In this document: positions 1 through 7,309 of the stretch, piece after piece
Position numbering within the stretch: the first letter of the stretch is position 1
Layout of the letters: each line of letters starts with the position of its first letter
Origin: Natronincola peptidivorans
GTDB lineage: Bacteria > Bacillota > Clostridia > Peptostreptococcales > Natronincolaceae
Reading direction: 5' to 3'
Length of the DNA stretch: 64,000 nt
NCBI RefSeq assembly: GCF_900111615.1
Contig: NZ_FOHU01000005.1
Coordinates: 94,963 to 158,962 of the forward strand
Translations under genes and position numbers: made by a program
Notes under the pieces: generated by a model
Told to the model about the DNA's origin: nothing
Database searches by the model: none
What the model saw: the letters and a program-made list of their open reading frames with translations, nothing else

Positions 1-700
1 TTGTTAATCCGATAGCAAAGAAAAATATATTAAAGAGAAGAAGCTTTAGTAGAATTCTAATTCTATTGTGTTTAGTGATGACTAAGCTGCAACCGATAGC
101 ATCTAAGGTAGATTTGCCTTCAATAATAATATAATGTAGTGTAAAAATCCATCTAAGAAAGAGATAGATAACCGACAAAAAAACTGCTATATATAGGCCT
201 GTTAATATATAGGAGCTATAGATTTCTTGTCTAATAAATATTGGAACATTTATATTTTCTATTAGGGAGGAGGATATGGGTAAATCAATAAAAGGTATTA
301 AAAATAATTGAAAAAACATCAGATGTAATATTCCAAAACCAAATATCTTTGGTGTTTTCATAATCATTGTAATAAAGGCTTCAGATATAGAAATATTCTT
401 AGAAAAATAATTCTTTTGTGATATAACAATAAGTACACCAAATTCAATAAAAATTACTATCACTGATAAAATTGAAATAATAATAAGGCCAATGATGCCG
501 CTAGTGCTTAAAGCTATTTTAAATATATCGCTGTTTAGCAAAGGTCCCGACCCCATTGCCACAAGGACACGATTAAAAACATATGCAATAATAGGTACAA
601 AAATAAAACCAGTCATTAGCATATATATAAACTCAAAAACAAGATACTTTTTATAGGTTCTTCTAAAATCCCTTAAGCTATTTATTAATAAATTGAACAC
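1..700 (-). CDS. Membrane protein, probable N-terminal membrane domain of a glycerophosphodiester phosphodiesterase (partial)
   Basis: An open frame of 233 codons runs from a GTG at 698-700 off the left edge with no stop, so the C-terminal part is missing. An AGGGTG ribosome site lies six bases upstream of the GTG. The translation is strongly hydrophobic with about five membrane segments separated by short loops. The last part has an ILHYII-type segment followed by a conserved-looking loop and an asparagine/arginine patch before the next membrane helix. This resembles the membrane domain fused ahead of GDPD phosphodiesterases in Firmicutes (GPDPase_memb). The catalytic domain would lie outside the window, so the assignment rests on the membrane part alone. 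Confidence 0.55.
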   Translation of the reverse strand, partial: MFNLLINSLRDFRRTYKKYLVFEFIYMLMTGFIFVPIIAYVFNRVLVAMGSGPLLNSDIFKIALSTSGIIGLIIISILSVIVIFIEFGVLIVISQKNYFSKNISISEAFITMIMKTPKIFGFGILHLMFFQLFLIPFIDLPISSSLIENINVPIFIRQEIYSSYILTGLYIAVFLSVIYLFLRWIFTLHYIIIEGKSTLDAIGCSLVITKHNRIRILLKLLLFNIFFFAIGLT

Positions 701-830
701 ATTAATCACCCTATACTGAAAATAAATGTTGAAAAAACATCTTTATTATATATACCCCTTCAGTTCTATATTACACCATATGCTTCTATTTCTCTAGATA
801 TAATGGATTTGCTTTATGAAAAATACTTGT

Positions 831-874
831 AAAAAAATCAAGGTAGCCTAGATTTTAATCCAAGCTACCTTGAT
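831..874 (-). terminator. Rho-independent terminator of the flavoprotein operon
   Basis: An 11-bp perfect inverted repeat, ATCAAGGTAGC at 837-847 and GCTACCTTGAT at 864-874, has a 16-base loop. On the minus strand it is followed by a run of seven T (831-837). It lies 54 bases beyond the stop codon at 929. Confidence 0.85.
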
Positions 875-928
875 AGAAATTGTATAATTTATCATTTGAA
901 AATTCTAGTATTGTATTAAAAATTAATC

Positions 929-1606
929 CTAGTCCAAATATACCTTTTTAGTAAACTCTTCAAAGCTTATGTTGTGCTTTCGTAGATTTCGTTTTGTCAT
1001 ATGGTTCATAAAAGCTGCTAGAAGAGGATAAAATATTTTGGAGATTTTTATTGTTAGCAGCTCTTGTGAACGGGAAGGTACCATTTTATCCTGAAGGATA
1101 TTTTCTAAAGCAAGCTTAAAGGCCATCGAAATTTTTTTACCCTTCCTTCCCAAATTCTCTACCTTTTCTCCGTTGATTATGGCTCCACCTCCATGGGCTA
1201 AGCCACCAAGCCACTTCATCCCTGTTTCCTCTGCAAAAAATTTGCATGAATTCAGTAAAGGCTCCGAAAGCTTTATATCCAAAAATCCACTTTGTGCAAT
1301 TGCAAAAAATCTTTTCCCCTTAAGCTGAGTTTTGTACTCATCAGAAAGCCTTTCAAAAAACCAAATATTTGGATAGGTTAATGTATCTACATATAAAGGC
1401 GTTACAACGGCTATAATATCACTTTGTTGAAGCTTACTTTCCAATTCTTCAAAGCTTTCTTTTTCATCATAATAGTCAATAATATGTATAATCTCTGCTG
1501 TATTTCCTACATTCTCAGTAAGCTTTTTTAATGTCCTAGCAAAGCTATAGGAGGTCCCGCCCCTTCTGGGACTTCCATTTATAAGGAGTAATCTCTTTTC
1601 AGACAT
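929..1606 (-). CDS. NADPH-dependent FMN reductase / flavodoxin-fold oxidoreductase
   Basis: A 225-residue flavodoxin-fold protein, the last gene of a TetR-led flavoprotein operon. The N-terminus has a beta strand followed by the phosphate-binding loop NGSPRRGGTS (about residues 10-19), typical of NAD(P)H-dependent FMN reductases. A PLYVDTLTYP segment near residue 70 fits the second FMN-contact loop. The C-terminal 60 residues are basic and helical, longer than in minimal reductases. The ATG has an AAGGAGGTG site eight bases upstream, and the gene starts 28 bases inside the previous gene, so the two are probably translationally coupled. It is cytoplasmic and its electron acceptor is unknown. 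Confidence 0.7.
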   Translation of the reverse strand: MSEKRLLLINGSPRRGGTSYSFARTLKKLTENVGNTAEIIHIIDYYDEKESFEELESKLQQSDIIAVVTPLYVDTLTYPNIWFFERLSDEYKTQLKGKRFFAIAQSGFLDIKLSEPLLNSCKFFAEETGMKWLGGLAHGGGAIINGEKVENLGRKGKKISMAFKLALENILQDKMVPSRSQELLTIKISKIFYPLLAAFMNHMTKRNLRKHNISFEEFTKKVYLD

Positions 1607-2157
1607 AGGGGATACACCTCCTTCACAGCATTGCTGATTTCATTTTCTATCGTCTTTATCTCATCAGCTGATGTAAAAACAAGAGATTTATGGGGTGACT
1701 GCATATTAAGAGCATTTCTTTCAACTAATGTCTTGAAGTTCTCTTCCTGAGTCTGGGAATGATTTTCTATCCATCCTATACCCAGCAAGGATGTTTTATA
1801 ATAACGCATAGGGTGGAGTAAATGCCCATCCTTTACAAAAAACAATGGTAAACCCATTACCACCAATCTATCCATAGCCTTTTTAAGCTGAGAGGAATAT
1901 CCACCAAAGGTAATGGGGGTAACCCATACCAGCATATTGCACCTGGCAATAGCCTTTAATACCTCTGTCATATCATCTTTTATTATACATCTCCCTGGAG
2001 TCTTGTAGTTGCAAGTTTCACAGCATCTACAGGGCATAATATTCATATCCTTTAGATTGAAATAGGAAACACTATCAACTTCTTCATCAAGGATTAACCT
2101 TAATTTTTCTTCAATACAATTTTTCTCTGACATCCCGTCTAAGACTACCACACTCAT
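1579..2157 (-). CDS. Iron-sulfur flavoprotein-like FMN reductase
   Basis: A 192-residue flavodoxin-fold protein. Residues about 43-57 read CRCCETCNYKTPGRC, a cysteine-rich stretch placed where iron-sulfur flavoproteins and related multimeric flavodoxin WrbA-like proteins carry their cluster-binding cysteines. A VTPITFGGYSSQLKKAMDR segment is the usual FMN-binding loop and helix of the family. Its ribosome site is GAGGTG five bases from the ATG. It overlaps the following reductase gene by 28 bases and follows the flavodoxin gene by 80 bases. Inference: it shuttles electrons between NAD(P)H or ferredoxin and the flavoproteins of this operon. The exact cluster type cannot be told from sequence. 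Confidence 0.65.
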   Translation of the reverse strand: MSVVVLDGMSEKNCIEEKLRLILDEEVDSVSYFNLKDMNIMPCRCCETCNYKTPGRCIIKDDMTEVLKAIARCNMLVWVTPITFGGYSSQLKKAMDRLVVMGLPLFFVKDGHLLHPMRYYKTSLLGIGWIENHSQTQEENFKTLVERNALNMQSPHKSLVFTSADEIKTIENEISNAVKEVYPLCLKRDYSL

Positions 2158-2237
2158 AATGACACCTCGCTTTAAAAGATTTTTCCTAGCGTATTAAAGG
2201 GTTTACCATCTCTTTTCTAGACATTGTCTAATGGTAA

Positions 2238-2717
2238 TTAAAGATCATTCATTGCCATTGCAAGCTTAGTTATGTTTTCCTCTAGAATGGCGGAAACGTC
2301 TTCAGTTTGTTTTGAAATCTTTTTACTAATAAATCGATCTATTGTGTTCATCTTCTTAAAGATAAACTCTCCTCCAAAGGCTTCTGTAGCAATGGACTTT
2401 GATAGTAATTCCTGTGGGAAAACACTGTTTAATTGGGTTTCAAGCTGCTGCCCGGTTTGCATTCCACAGATAAATAGTCCCACCTTCTTATCCTGTAATA
2501 CATCTAGATTTTCTGAGCAGAATTTAGTTGCTTCTTTTTGAATTCTCCCCATATAAATAGATCCTCCTATGATGACTTTATCATATTGTGTCATATCTAT
2601 GTTTTTTTCTGTTTTTAAATTATATACATCTACTTTCCCTTTAAGTTTTCCTGATAGGGCTTTAGCACACTTTTCTGTGGACCCATACTTGGTAGTATAT
2701 GCTATTAATGTTTTCAT
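2238..2717 (-). CDS. Flavodoxin-domain protein
   Basis: A 159-residue single-domain flavodoxin. The FMN phosphate loop TTKYGSTEKCA lies at residues 8-18, and the IIGGSIYMGR segment near residue 50 is the typical second contact loop of the flavodoxin_5/HemG-like group. The GMQTGQQ segment near residue 86 is also in the right place. HemG (protoporphyrinogen oxidase) belongs to the same family, but no heme genes are nearby, so an electron carrier is the more economical reading. It lies 47 bases downstream of the FMN-binding membrane protein gene and has a GGAG site eight bases upstream of its ATG. Confidence 0.7.
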   Translation of the reverse strand: MKTLIAYTTKYGSTEKCAKALSGKLKGKVDVYNLKTEKNIDMTQYDKVIIGGSIYMGRIQKEATKFCSENLDVLQDKKVGLFICGMQTGQQLETQLNSVFPQELLSKSIATEAFGGEFIFKKMNTIDRFISKKISKQTEDVSAILEENITKLAMAMNDL

Positions 2718-2764
2718 CCTCGTATCTCCATTCCTTGAATTATTTATATTTTTGATCCTCTTCC

Positions 2765-3142
2765 TTATTTATTAAGGGCATCTTCTATTGCCTTACGAAT
2801 TGCATTGCTGCTATGGGTTGCCCCAGTAATAGCATCAACCTGCAAGGACTGTTTGTTGATGATTTCCGCTACTATTTCCTCTCCCTTTGATCCTCGACCA
2901 TGCTCATGTTCATCAATGATTATATCTATTATTTTATTATTCTCTATATGTACCGTCACAATAGCCTTTAATGGGGTCACATCATACTCCCCTTGATAGA
3001 AGCCATCCTCAATGCTCTCAAGATTTATTTCTGCAAAGTTATCATCTGGATTCACCCAGGATTTAGTCATAGATATAATTGCAATAATCATAATAATTAC
3101 CAACACTACCACTACTCCAAGAATTTTAAGTATTATTTTCAT
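2765..3142 (-). CDS. Membrane-anchored FMN-binding domain protein (RnfG/NqrC-type flavinylation motif)
   Basis: The chosen ATG (3142) gives 125 residues; a TTG three codons earlier would touch the AGGAGG site. One N-terminal membrane helix (about residues 5-25) is followed by an FMN_bind domain outside the membrane. The C-terminus carries TGATHSS (about residues 106-112), matching the [S/T]GAT motif in which the last Thr receives covalent FMN in RnfG, NqrC and related proteins. Known of the family: flavinylation needs ApbE, and no apbE is seen in this window. It begins one base after the TetR stop codon, so the two are coupled. Likely role: one-electron transfer at the outer membrane face, fed by the cytoplasmic flavoproteins downstream. 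Confidence 0.75.
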   Translation of the reverse strand: MKIILKILGVVVVLVIIMIIAIISMTKSWVNPDDNFAEINLESIEDGFYQGEYDVTPLKAIVTVHIENNKIIDIIIDEHEHGRGSKGEEIVAEIINKQSLQVDAITGATHSSNAIRKAIEDALNK

Positions 3143-3143
3143 C

Positions 3144-3770
3144 CTATTCAACCTCCTTCCTTATCATGATTCCATTAAACAATATAGTAAAGTTATGTTC
3201 AATCAACCGTTCAACTTGTTCCTGAGGGATGTCTTTCTCAACCATTAGCTTTATGATTAAGCCAAATACTGATGTCCAAATAATCTGAGCTGTGATTTCG
3301 GGGTCACATGGTGCTACGCGTCCTTGATCTATTCCTCTCTGTACGTTTTCTCTAAAAAGCTGCATTGTAGGACTTTCTTCACATATCCCCTTATGAAGAA
3401 TACTGGTCTTCTTTAATACCATTGGATCGTCATTAAGCATAAAAGCCTTAAATTCCTCTGGATTCTGTAGAGCTGCCATGATATAGTTGGTAAACACTTC
3501 CTTCATTTCCTTTTCTGGTGCCTCTTCATTCCTTGCAACGGACTTGATAGCAGCCAGTATCCTTCCATATCCTTCCATTACTAAAGTTTCTACAATCTCG
3601 TTTTTATCTTTAAAATAGTGATAGATAATGGCAGGCGAATAATCAATGGCATTGGTAATTTTCCGTATTGAAAGACCTTGAATGCCGTCCTGAGAAATAA
3701 TATTTCTAGCAGCATCTAAGATGAAATTTCTAACCTCCTCTTGCTTAAGTAATTGTCTGTTTTTTTTCAA
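3144..3770 (-). CDS. TetR/AcrR family transcriptional regulator
   Basis: A 208-residue regulator. The N-terminal TetR helix-turn-helix includes IRKITNAIDYSPAIIYHYF (residues about 41-59), with the YHYF recognition-helix signature. The C-terminal helical ligand domain has no recognisable ligand motif. The start is TTG with a GGGTG site seven bases upstream. It is the first gene of a five-gene operon with the FMN-binding protein, flavodoxin and two reductases, so it most likely represses that operon. A consensus promoter and a palindrome lie just upstream (3805-3856), which suggests autoregulation. Confidence 0.85.
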   Translation of the reverse strand: MKKNRQLLKQEEVRNFILDAARNIISQDGIQGLSIRKITNAIDYSPAIIYHYFKDKNEIVETLVMEGYGRILAAIKSVARNEEAPEKEMKEVFTNYIMAALQNPEEFKAFMLNDDPMVLKKTSILHKGICEESPTMQLFRENVQRGIDQGRVAPCDPEITAQIIWTSVFGLIIKLMVEKDIPQEQVERLIEHNFTILFNGIMIRKEVE

Positions 3771-3804
3771 AATGGTTCACCCGCTTTCATTTTTAAACAG
3801 TGTT

Positions 3805-3856
3805 CAGTAAATTTAACTGCGTTTAATATTATAAATTCTTCCGTCTCTAATGTCAA
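3805..3856 (-). promoter_or_regulatory. Promoter of the TetR flavoprotein operon with overlapping palindromic operator
   Basis: On the minus strand TTGACA (3851-3856), a 17-base spacer and TATAAT (3828-3833) form a perfect sigma-A promoter. Just downstream of the -10 box lies the near-perfect palindrome CAGTAAATTTAACTG (3805-3819), where a TetR dimer would block initiation. Confidence 0.8.
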
Positions 3857-3887
3857 CAGTTTTTTGGTAAATTTTTCTTCTAAAAGA

Positions 3888-3926
3888 AAAATATCCAATA
3901 TAGATGCATTCTACATTGGATATTTT
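3888..3926 (-). terminator. Terminator downstream of the C39 peptidase gene
   Basis: A 12-bp inverted repeat, AAAATATCCAAT (about 3888-3899) and ATTGGATATTTT (3915-3926). On the minus strand it runs into TTTTTCTTTT. It lies 40 bases beyond the stop codon at 3966 and insulates the TetR promoter from the asnB operon. Confidence 0.75.
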
Positions 3927-3965
3927 CTCTTATATACATGTGTTTCTATTTGATTGAATATAGTA

Positions 3966-5006
3966 TTAATACACCGCTACCGCAACACTGCCTAAGCCAT
4001 AATAGTGTTCAAAAAAAGTATCAGCATCATAAAGAATTTGTCCTTCTAAGGGGTCCATAACATGGACTTTATCCTCAACATACCCATTGATTACAAGGGC
4101 GTGTAAATTTGTTGCTGCTTGAAAATATTCCCCATTTTCAATGAGATACCATGAGTAATTAAACCTTGCTGTTCGTTGGTCAATTGTGGACCATATAACG
4201 ATAGGATTCCCGTTATTTAGCTCTTGGATAATTTCTTCTCTTGTGCTCTTGCTGATATCCACAGCAGTATGGGTTCCTCCCATAGTTTCAATATAGCTGT
4301 TTGCTGCCTCTACAATTGGTGGGGCATAGACAAAAAAGCCATTTTGGTCCCTTGGATTTCCCGCAAATGCAATATACGGATTTGCGCCAAATAGTTTATC
4401 TCCTTCACGGAAGAAGGCTTGTTGTGGTAAATAACTATCTGCCATTTCAGTTTTTGATACATCATAGCCTAGATAGTTTAGTACTGCTGTTAGTGCAGTT
4501 ATCTCACAGCCATTTGGCAGTTCAGGTTTTTGCATAACTGTAGGCACAGGAATATAAACTTCATTAATTACGTACTCACCATCAGCGGTCCTAAGAAATG
4601 CTTCAATATGCTGATGAATTTTGTTTTTGGTAACAAATTCATAATTGTCTTCACTGATTTTTATGTCAATGACTGCTTCATTATCTATCTGATAAATAGA
4701 TGGCACCTTCACTTGCCTTATTTCAAATTCCATATCATAATCATACAATGCGGATGTTGCTTTACCTTCCTGGTCAGTAATCAGTCTCTCTACAATATCA
4801 CCTGATTCTAACTTTGTTATGGTATATTCACTATTTTTTATAGGCAGCTCTGTTGTATCATCCATATTAATGATGGTAATGCTGCCTTGTTTTATTTCAA
4901 TTATTTCAATAGGCTGTTCAATTAAGTTACTTGCAAAGGTATAAATCCCTACACCTATTAACACTAGGCATAGGATTAATAACGTTAATCGAATTATTAC
5001 CTTCAT
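3966..5006 (-). CDS. Exported C39-family (papain-like) cysteine peptidase with N-terminal beta-sandwich
   Basis: A 346-residue protein with an N-terminal membrane anchor or signal (residues 5-25). Residues about 35-120 look like a prealbumin/SpaA-type beta domain, with a SGDIVERLITDQEGKATS-like stretch. The C-terminal half is a peptidase_C39_2 domain: catalytic Cys167 in LPNGCEIT, His302 in NLHALVING and Asp318 in VMDPLEG. All three residues of the triad are present. The gene follows asnB by 33 bases and is probably in the same transcript. Known C39_2 proteins include cell-surface hydrolases of unknown substrate. A GGGGG site precedes the ATG. Confidence 0.7.
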   Translation of the reverse strand: MKVIIRLTLLILCLVLIGVGIYTFASNLIEQPIEIIEIKQGSITIINMDDTTELPIKNSEYTITKLESGDIVERLITDQEGKATSALYDYDMEFEIRQVKVPSIYQIDNEAVIDIKISEDNYEFVTKNKIHQHIEAFLRTADGEYVINEVYIPVPTVMQKPELPNGCEITALTAVLNYLGYDVSKTEMADSYLPQQAFFREGDKLFGANPYIAFAGNPRDQNGFFVYAPPIVEAANSYIETMGGTHTAVDISKSTREEIIQELNNGNPIVIWSTIDQRTARFNYSWYLIENGEYFQAATNLHALVINGYVEDKVHVMDPLEGQILYDADTFFEHYYGLGSVAVAVY

Positions 5007-5039
5007 CTTATTCTGCCCCCAGACTAAATCATTGTCGGA

Positions 5040-6887
5040 TTATAACTCAACAAAAAACTTCTCATACCACACAAGAAAAACATACACGGTCCAGATGTAT
5101 CTTGCATAATTATTTTTCCTAGTATAGTGTTCATCTAAAAATCTAATGAGATGGTCAGTATTAAAGAACTCTTTCGCTATATCCGATTCAAACATTTCCT
5201 TCACTAGATCATAATATTTCTTTTCTCGAAGCCAATATCTTATAGGTATTGGAAAACCAACTTTTTTTCTATTGGCCCATGCTTCTGGCAATGTTTCACC
5301 TGCAGCAACTCTTAATGAATACTTTGTGTTTTTCCTATTGACCCGAAGATAACTAGGAATTTGTGAGGCTAGTGCCATAACTTCTTTGTCCAGAAATGGA
5401 ACCCTTAACTCCAAAGAATGTGCCATACTCATTTTATCAGCTTTCAGTAGAATATCTCCCGGCAGCCAAAGATTTAGGTCTATATATTGCATTTTAGAAA
5501 GATCATCTTGGTTTTTCACTCTATCATACACTTTTTTTGTTATACTTTCCACAGAAGGACCATTTTTATAATCATCCTTTAATACCATTAAAGCATCATT
5601 TTCCTCAAAAACCTTTGCTTGTCCGATAAACTTCTCTTCTACTTTTTGTCCACCTTTTAGTAAAAATCCAGTTGCTCTATTTTTAGGCAGCTTTTTACAT
5701 ACCAAAGAGATTGGGCGGCGAATAGGGTACGGTATCTTCTGGTATTTATTCATTGTTGGTGAGGTTTGATACCAATCATATCCACCAAAAATCTCATCTG
5801 CTCCTTCTCCAGATAAAACTACAGTAACAAATTCACTGGCAAGTCCAGCTAAAAAGTATAGTGGAACTGATGATGGGTTTGATTGAGGCTCATCCATGTG
5901 ATATTGGATGGTTGGCAGCATTTCAAAGCACTCATCAGCAGTGATTATTTTTCTATGATTTTCTACCTTCAATAAATCTGATAGCTCTTTTGCTAAATTG
6001 GTTTCGTCAAACATAGCTTCATAATCGTGGAAGCCTACAGAAAAGGTATTGTTTGGCATCAATAAAGCTGTAATATAACTAGAATCTATGCCGCCGGATA
6101 AAAATGATCCTACCTTCACATCACTGATTTTATGATAGTTGACGGATTCCAGCATCGTTGATTTAATTTTATCAACATAGTACTCTAGAGTATTTTCTTT
6201 TTCATCAAACAGACAATCCCAATAACGCTTTATTTTTATGTCACCCTTCTTGTAAATCATGTAGTGACCTGGTTTTAGCTTATAAACGCCTTTGAAAAAT
6301 GTTTCATCCAGTACTGAGTACTGAAAAGTAAGGTACGGTCTTAAAGCATCCTTATTCAATTCTTTTTTAAAGGAAGGATGCTTCAAAAATGATTTAATTT
6401 CGGAACCAAAAATAAGGGAATTGTCTGTGGTATTTTGTGTGTAATATAACGGCTTAATGCCGAAAAAGTCTCTTGCTAAAAACATTGTTTCATTTTTTGT
6501 ATCCCATATTGTAAATGCAAACATTCCTCTTACTTTTTGTAATAAATCTACACCATACTCTTCATAGGCATGAATAATCACTTCACTGTCAGTATTGCTT
6601 TTAAATATGTGCCCCTTCTTTTCTAATTCTATTCTCAAGATTTGATAGTTATAGATTTCACCATTAAATACCAATACACAGCTCTTGTCTTCATTGTACA
6701 TTGGCTGGCTTGCTTCCTCCGATAGATCAATAATCATAAGTCGTCTAAAGCCCAATGTGACAGCCTCATCTGTGTAAATTCCTCCACTGTCAGGTCCTCT
6801 ATGAATGATTGTATCCATCATGGTATTAATTGTTTTTTCTTTATCTAAAGCTAGATTTGAACCCGCAAAGCCAACAAAACCACACAT
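5040..6887 (-). CDS. asnB: Asparagine synthase (glutamine-hydrolysing), AsnB type
   Basis: Two-domain AsnB. The ATG at 6887 is preferred to the GTG at 6896, because it makes Cys residue 2 (MCGFVGF), the glutaminase nucleophile, and leaves an AAAGGTG site at good spacing. The N-terminal Ntn glutamine amidotransferase domain (about 1-190) has the YNYQIL and SDSE segments. The C-terminal ATP-binding synthase domain (about 210-615) carries the PP-loop SGGIDSS. Length 615 residues is normal. Known of the family: Asn synthesis, but some Gram-positive AsnB proteins amidate diaminopimelate in peptidoglycan. The next gene encodes an exported peptidase, which makes a cell-wall role worth keeping open. 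Confidence 0.88.
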   Translation of the reverse strand: MCGFVGFAGSNLALDKEKTINTMMDTIIHRGPDSGGIYTDEAVTLGFRRLMIIDLSEEASQPMYNEDKSCVLVFNGEIYNYQILRIELEKKGHIFKSNTDSEVIIHAYEEYGVDLLQKVRGMFAFTIWDTKNETMFLARDFFGIKPLYYTQNTTDNSLIFGSEIKSFLKHPSFKKELNKDALRPYLTFQYSVLDETFFKGVYKLKPGHYMIYKKGDIKIKRYWDCLFDEKENTLEYYVDKIKSTMLESVNYHKISDVKVGSFLSGGIDSSYITALLMPNNTFSVGFHDYEAMFDETNLAKELSDLLKVENHRKIITADECFEMLPTIQYHMDEPQSNPSSVPLYFLAGLASEFVTVVLSGEGADEIFGGYDWYQTSPTMNKYQKIPYPIRRPISLVCKKLPKNRATGFLLKGGQKVEEKFIGQAKVFEENDALMVLKDDYKNGPSVESITKKVYDRVKNQDDLSKMQYIDLNLWLPGDILLKADKMSMAHSLELRVPFLDKEVMALASQIPSYLRVNRKNTKYSLRVAAGETLPEAWANRKKVGFPIPIRYWLREKKYYDLVKEMFESDIAKEFFNTDHLIRFLDEHYTRKNNYARYIWTVYVFLVWYEKFFVEL

Positions 6888-7039
6888 TTTTATCACCTTT
6901 CATTCTTCTACTATTTTAATATCTAAATTCTCTTATTCTCATACAATTTATTCCAAATCTGTTCTTCATTTTACGCTATCCTTACCGCTGCTGAAGCACT
7001 TTATTTTCTATTGCAAAAAACTAGCTTCGCATTGATTTT

Positions 7040-7068
7040 AGTATACTTTAATACCATTCCTCTGTCAA
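7040..7068 (-). promoter_or_regulatory. Sigma-A promoter of asnB
   Basis: On the minus strand TTGACA (7063-7068), a 17-base spacer and TATACT (7040-7045). This predicts a leader of about 145 bases before the asnB ATG. I looked in the leader for T-box features (the GGTGG/ACCGCG box, an anti-terminator) and did not find them. The rest of the 420-base gap (7069-7276) shows no gene or clear signal. Confidence 0.8.
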
Positions 7069-7276
7069 ACAAATAATACCAAAATTGCATTAGACTATAT
7101 GCTTATTTATCATCATTGGTTTTAAAATCTAAGCTATTGTATACTGTTTCTATTGCCCATTATCAGTCATGGTGCCAAAAATTACATTCACCTGCAATAG
7201 TATCTTCCTGATAACTATCATTCCCCTAGTTATATGCTGTACTCTTTAGTATTTTGCCCTAATTTACATAAAGAAT

Positions 7277-7309
7277 GAGCCAAAAGGAAGAAAAGACCTC
7301 CCTTGGCTC
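7277..7309 (-). terminator. Hairpin overlapping the stop codon of the GGDEF-EAL gene
   Basis: GAGCCAA (7277-7283) pairs with TTGGCTC (7303-7309), with further imperfect G-C pairing inside. The right arm overlaps the stop codon (7308-7310). The minus-strand tail is ATTCTTTATG, a modest T-run, so termination may be weak. Confidence 0.55.

Noticed and set aside
2238-2717. HemG protoporphyrinogen oxidase
   Set aside because: Same flavodoxin family, but no heme genes are nearby and the operon is all flavoproteins under TetR.
6888-7033. T-box or other amino-acid riboswitch in the long asnB leader
   Set aside because: No GGTGG/ACCGCG T-box sequence, no specifier loop and no terminator/antiterminator pair could be found.
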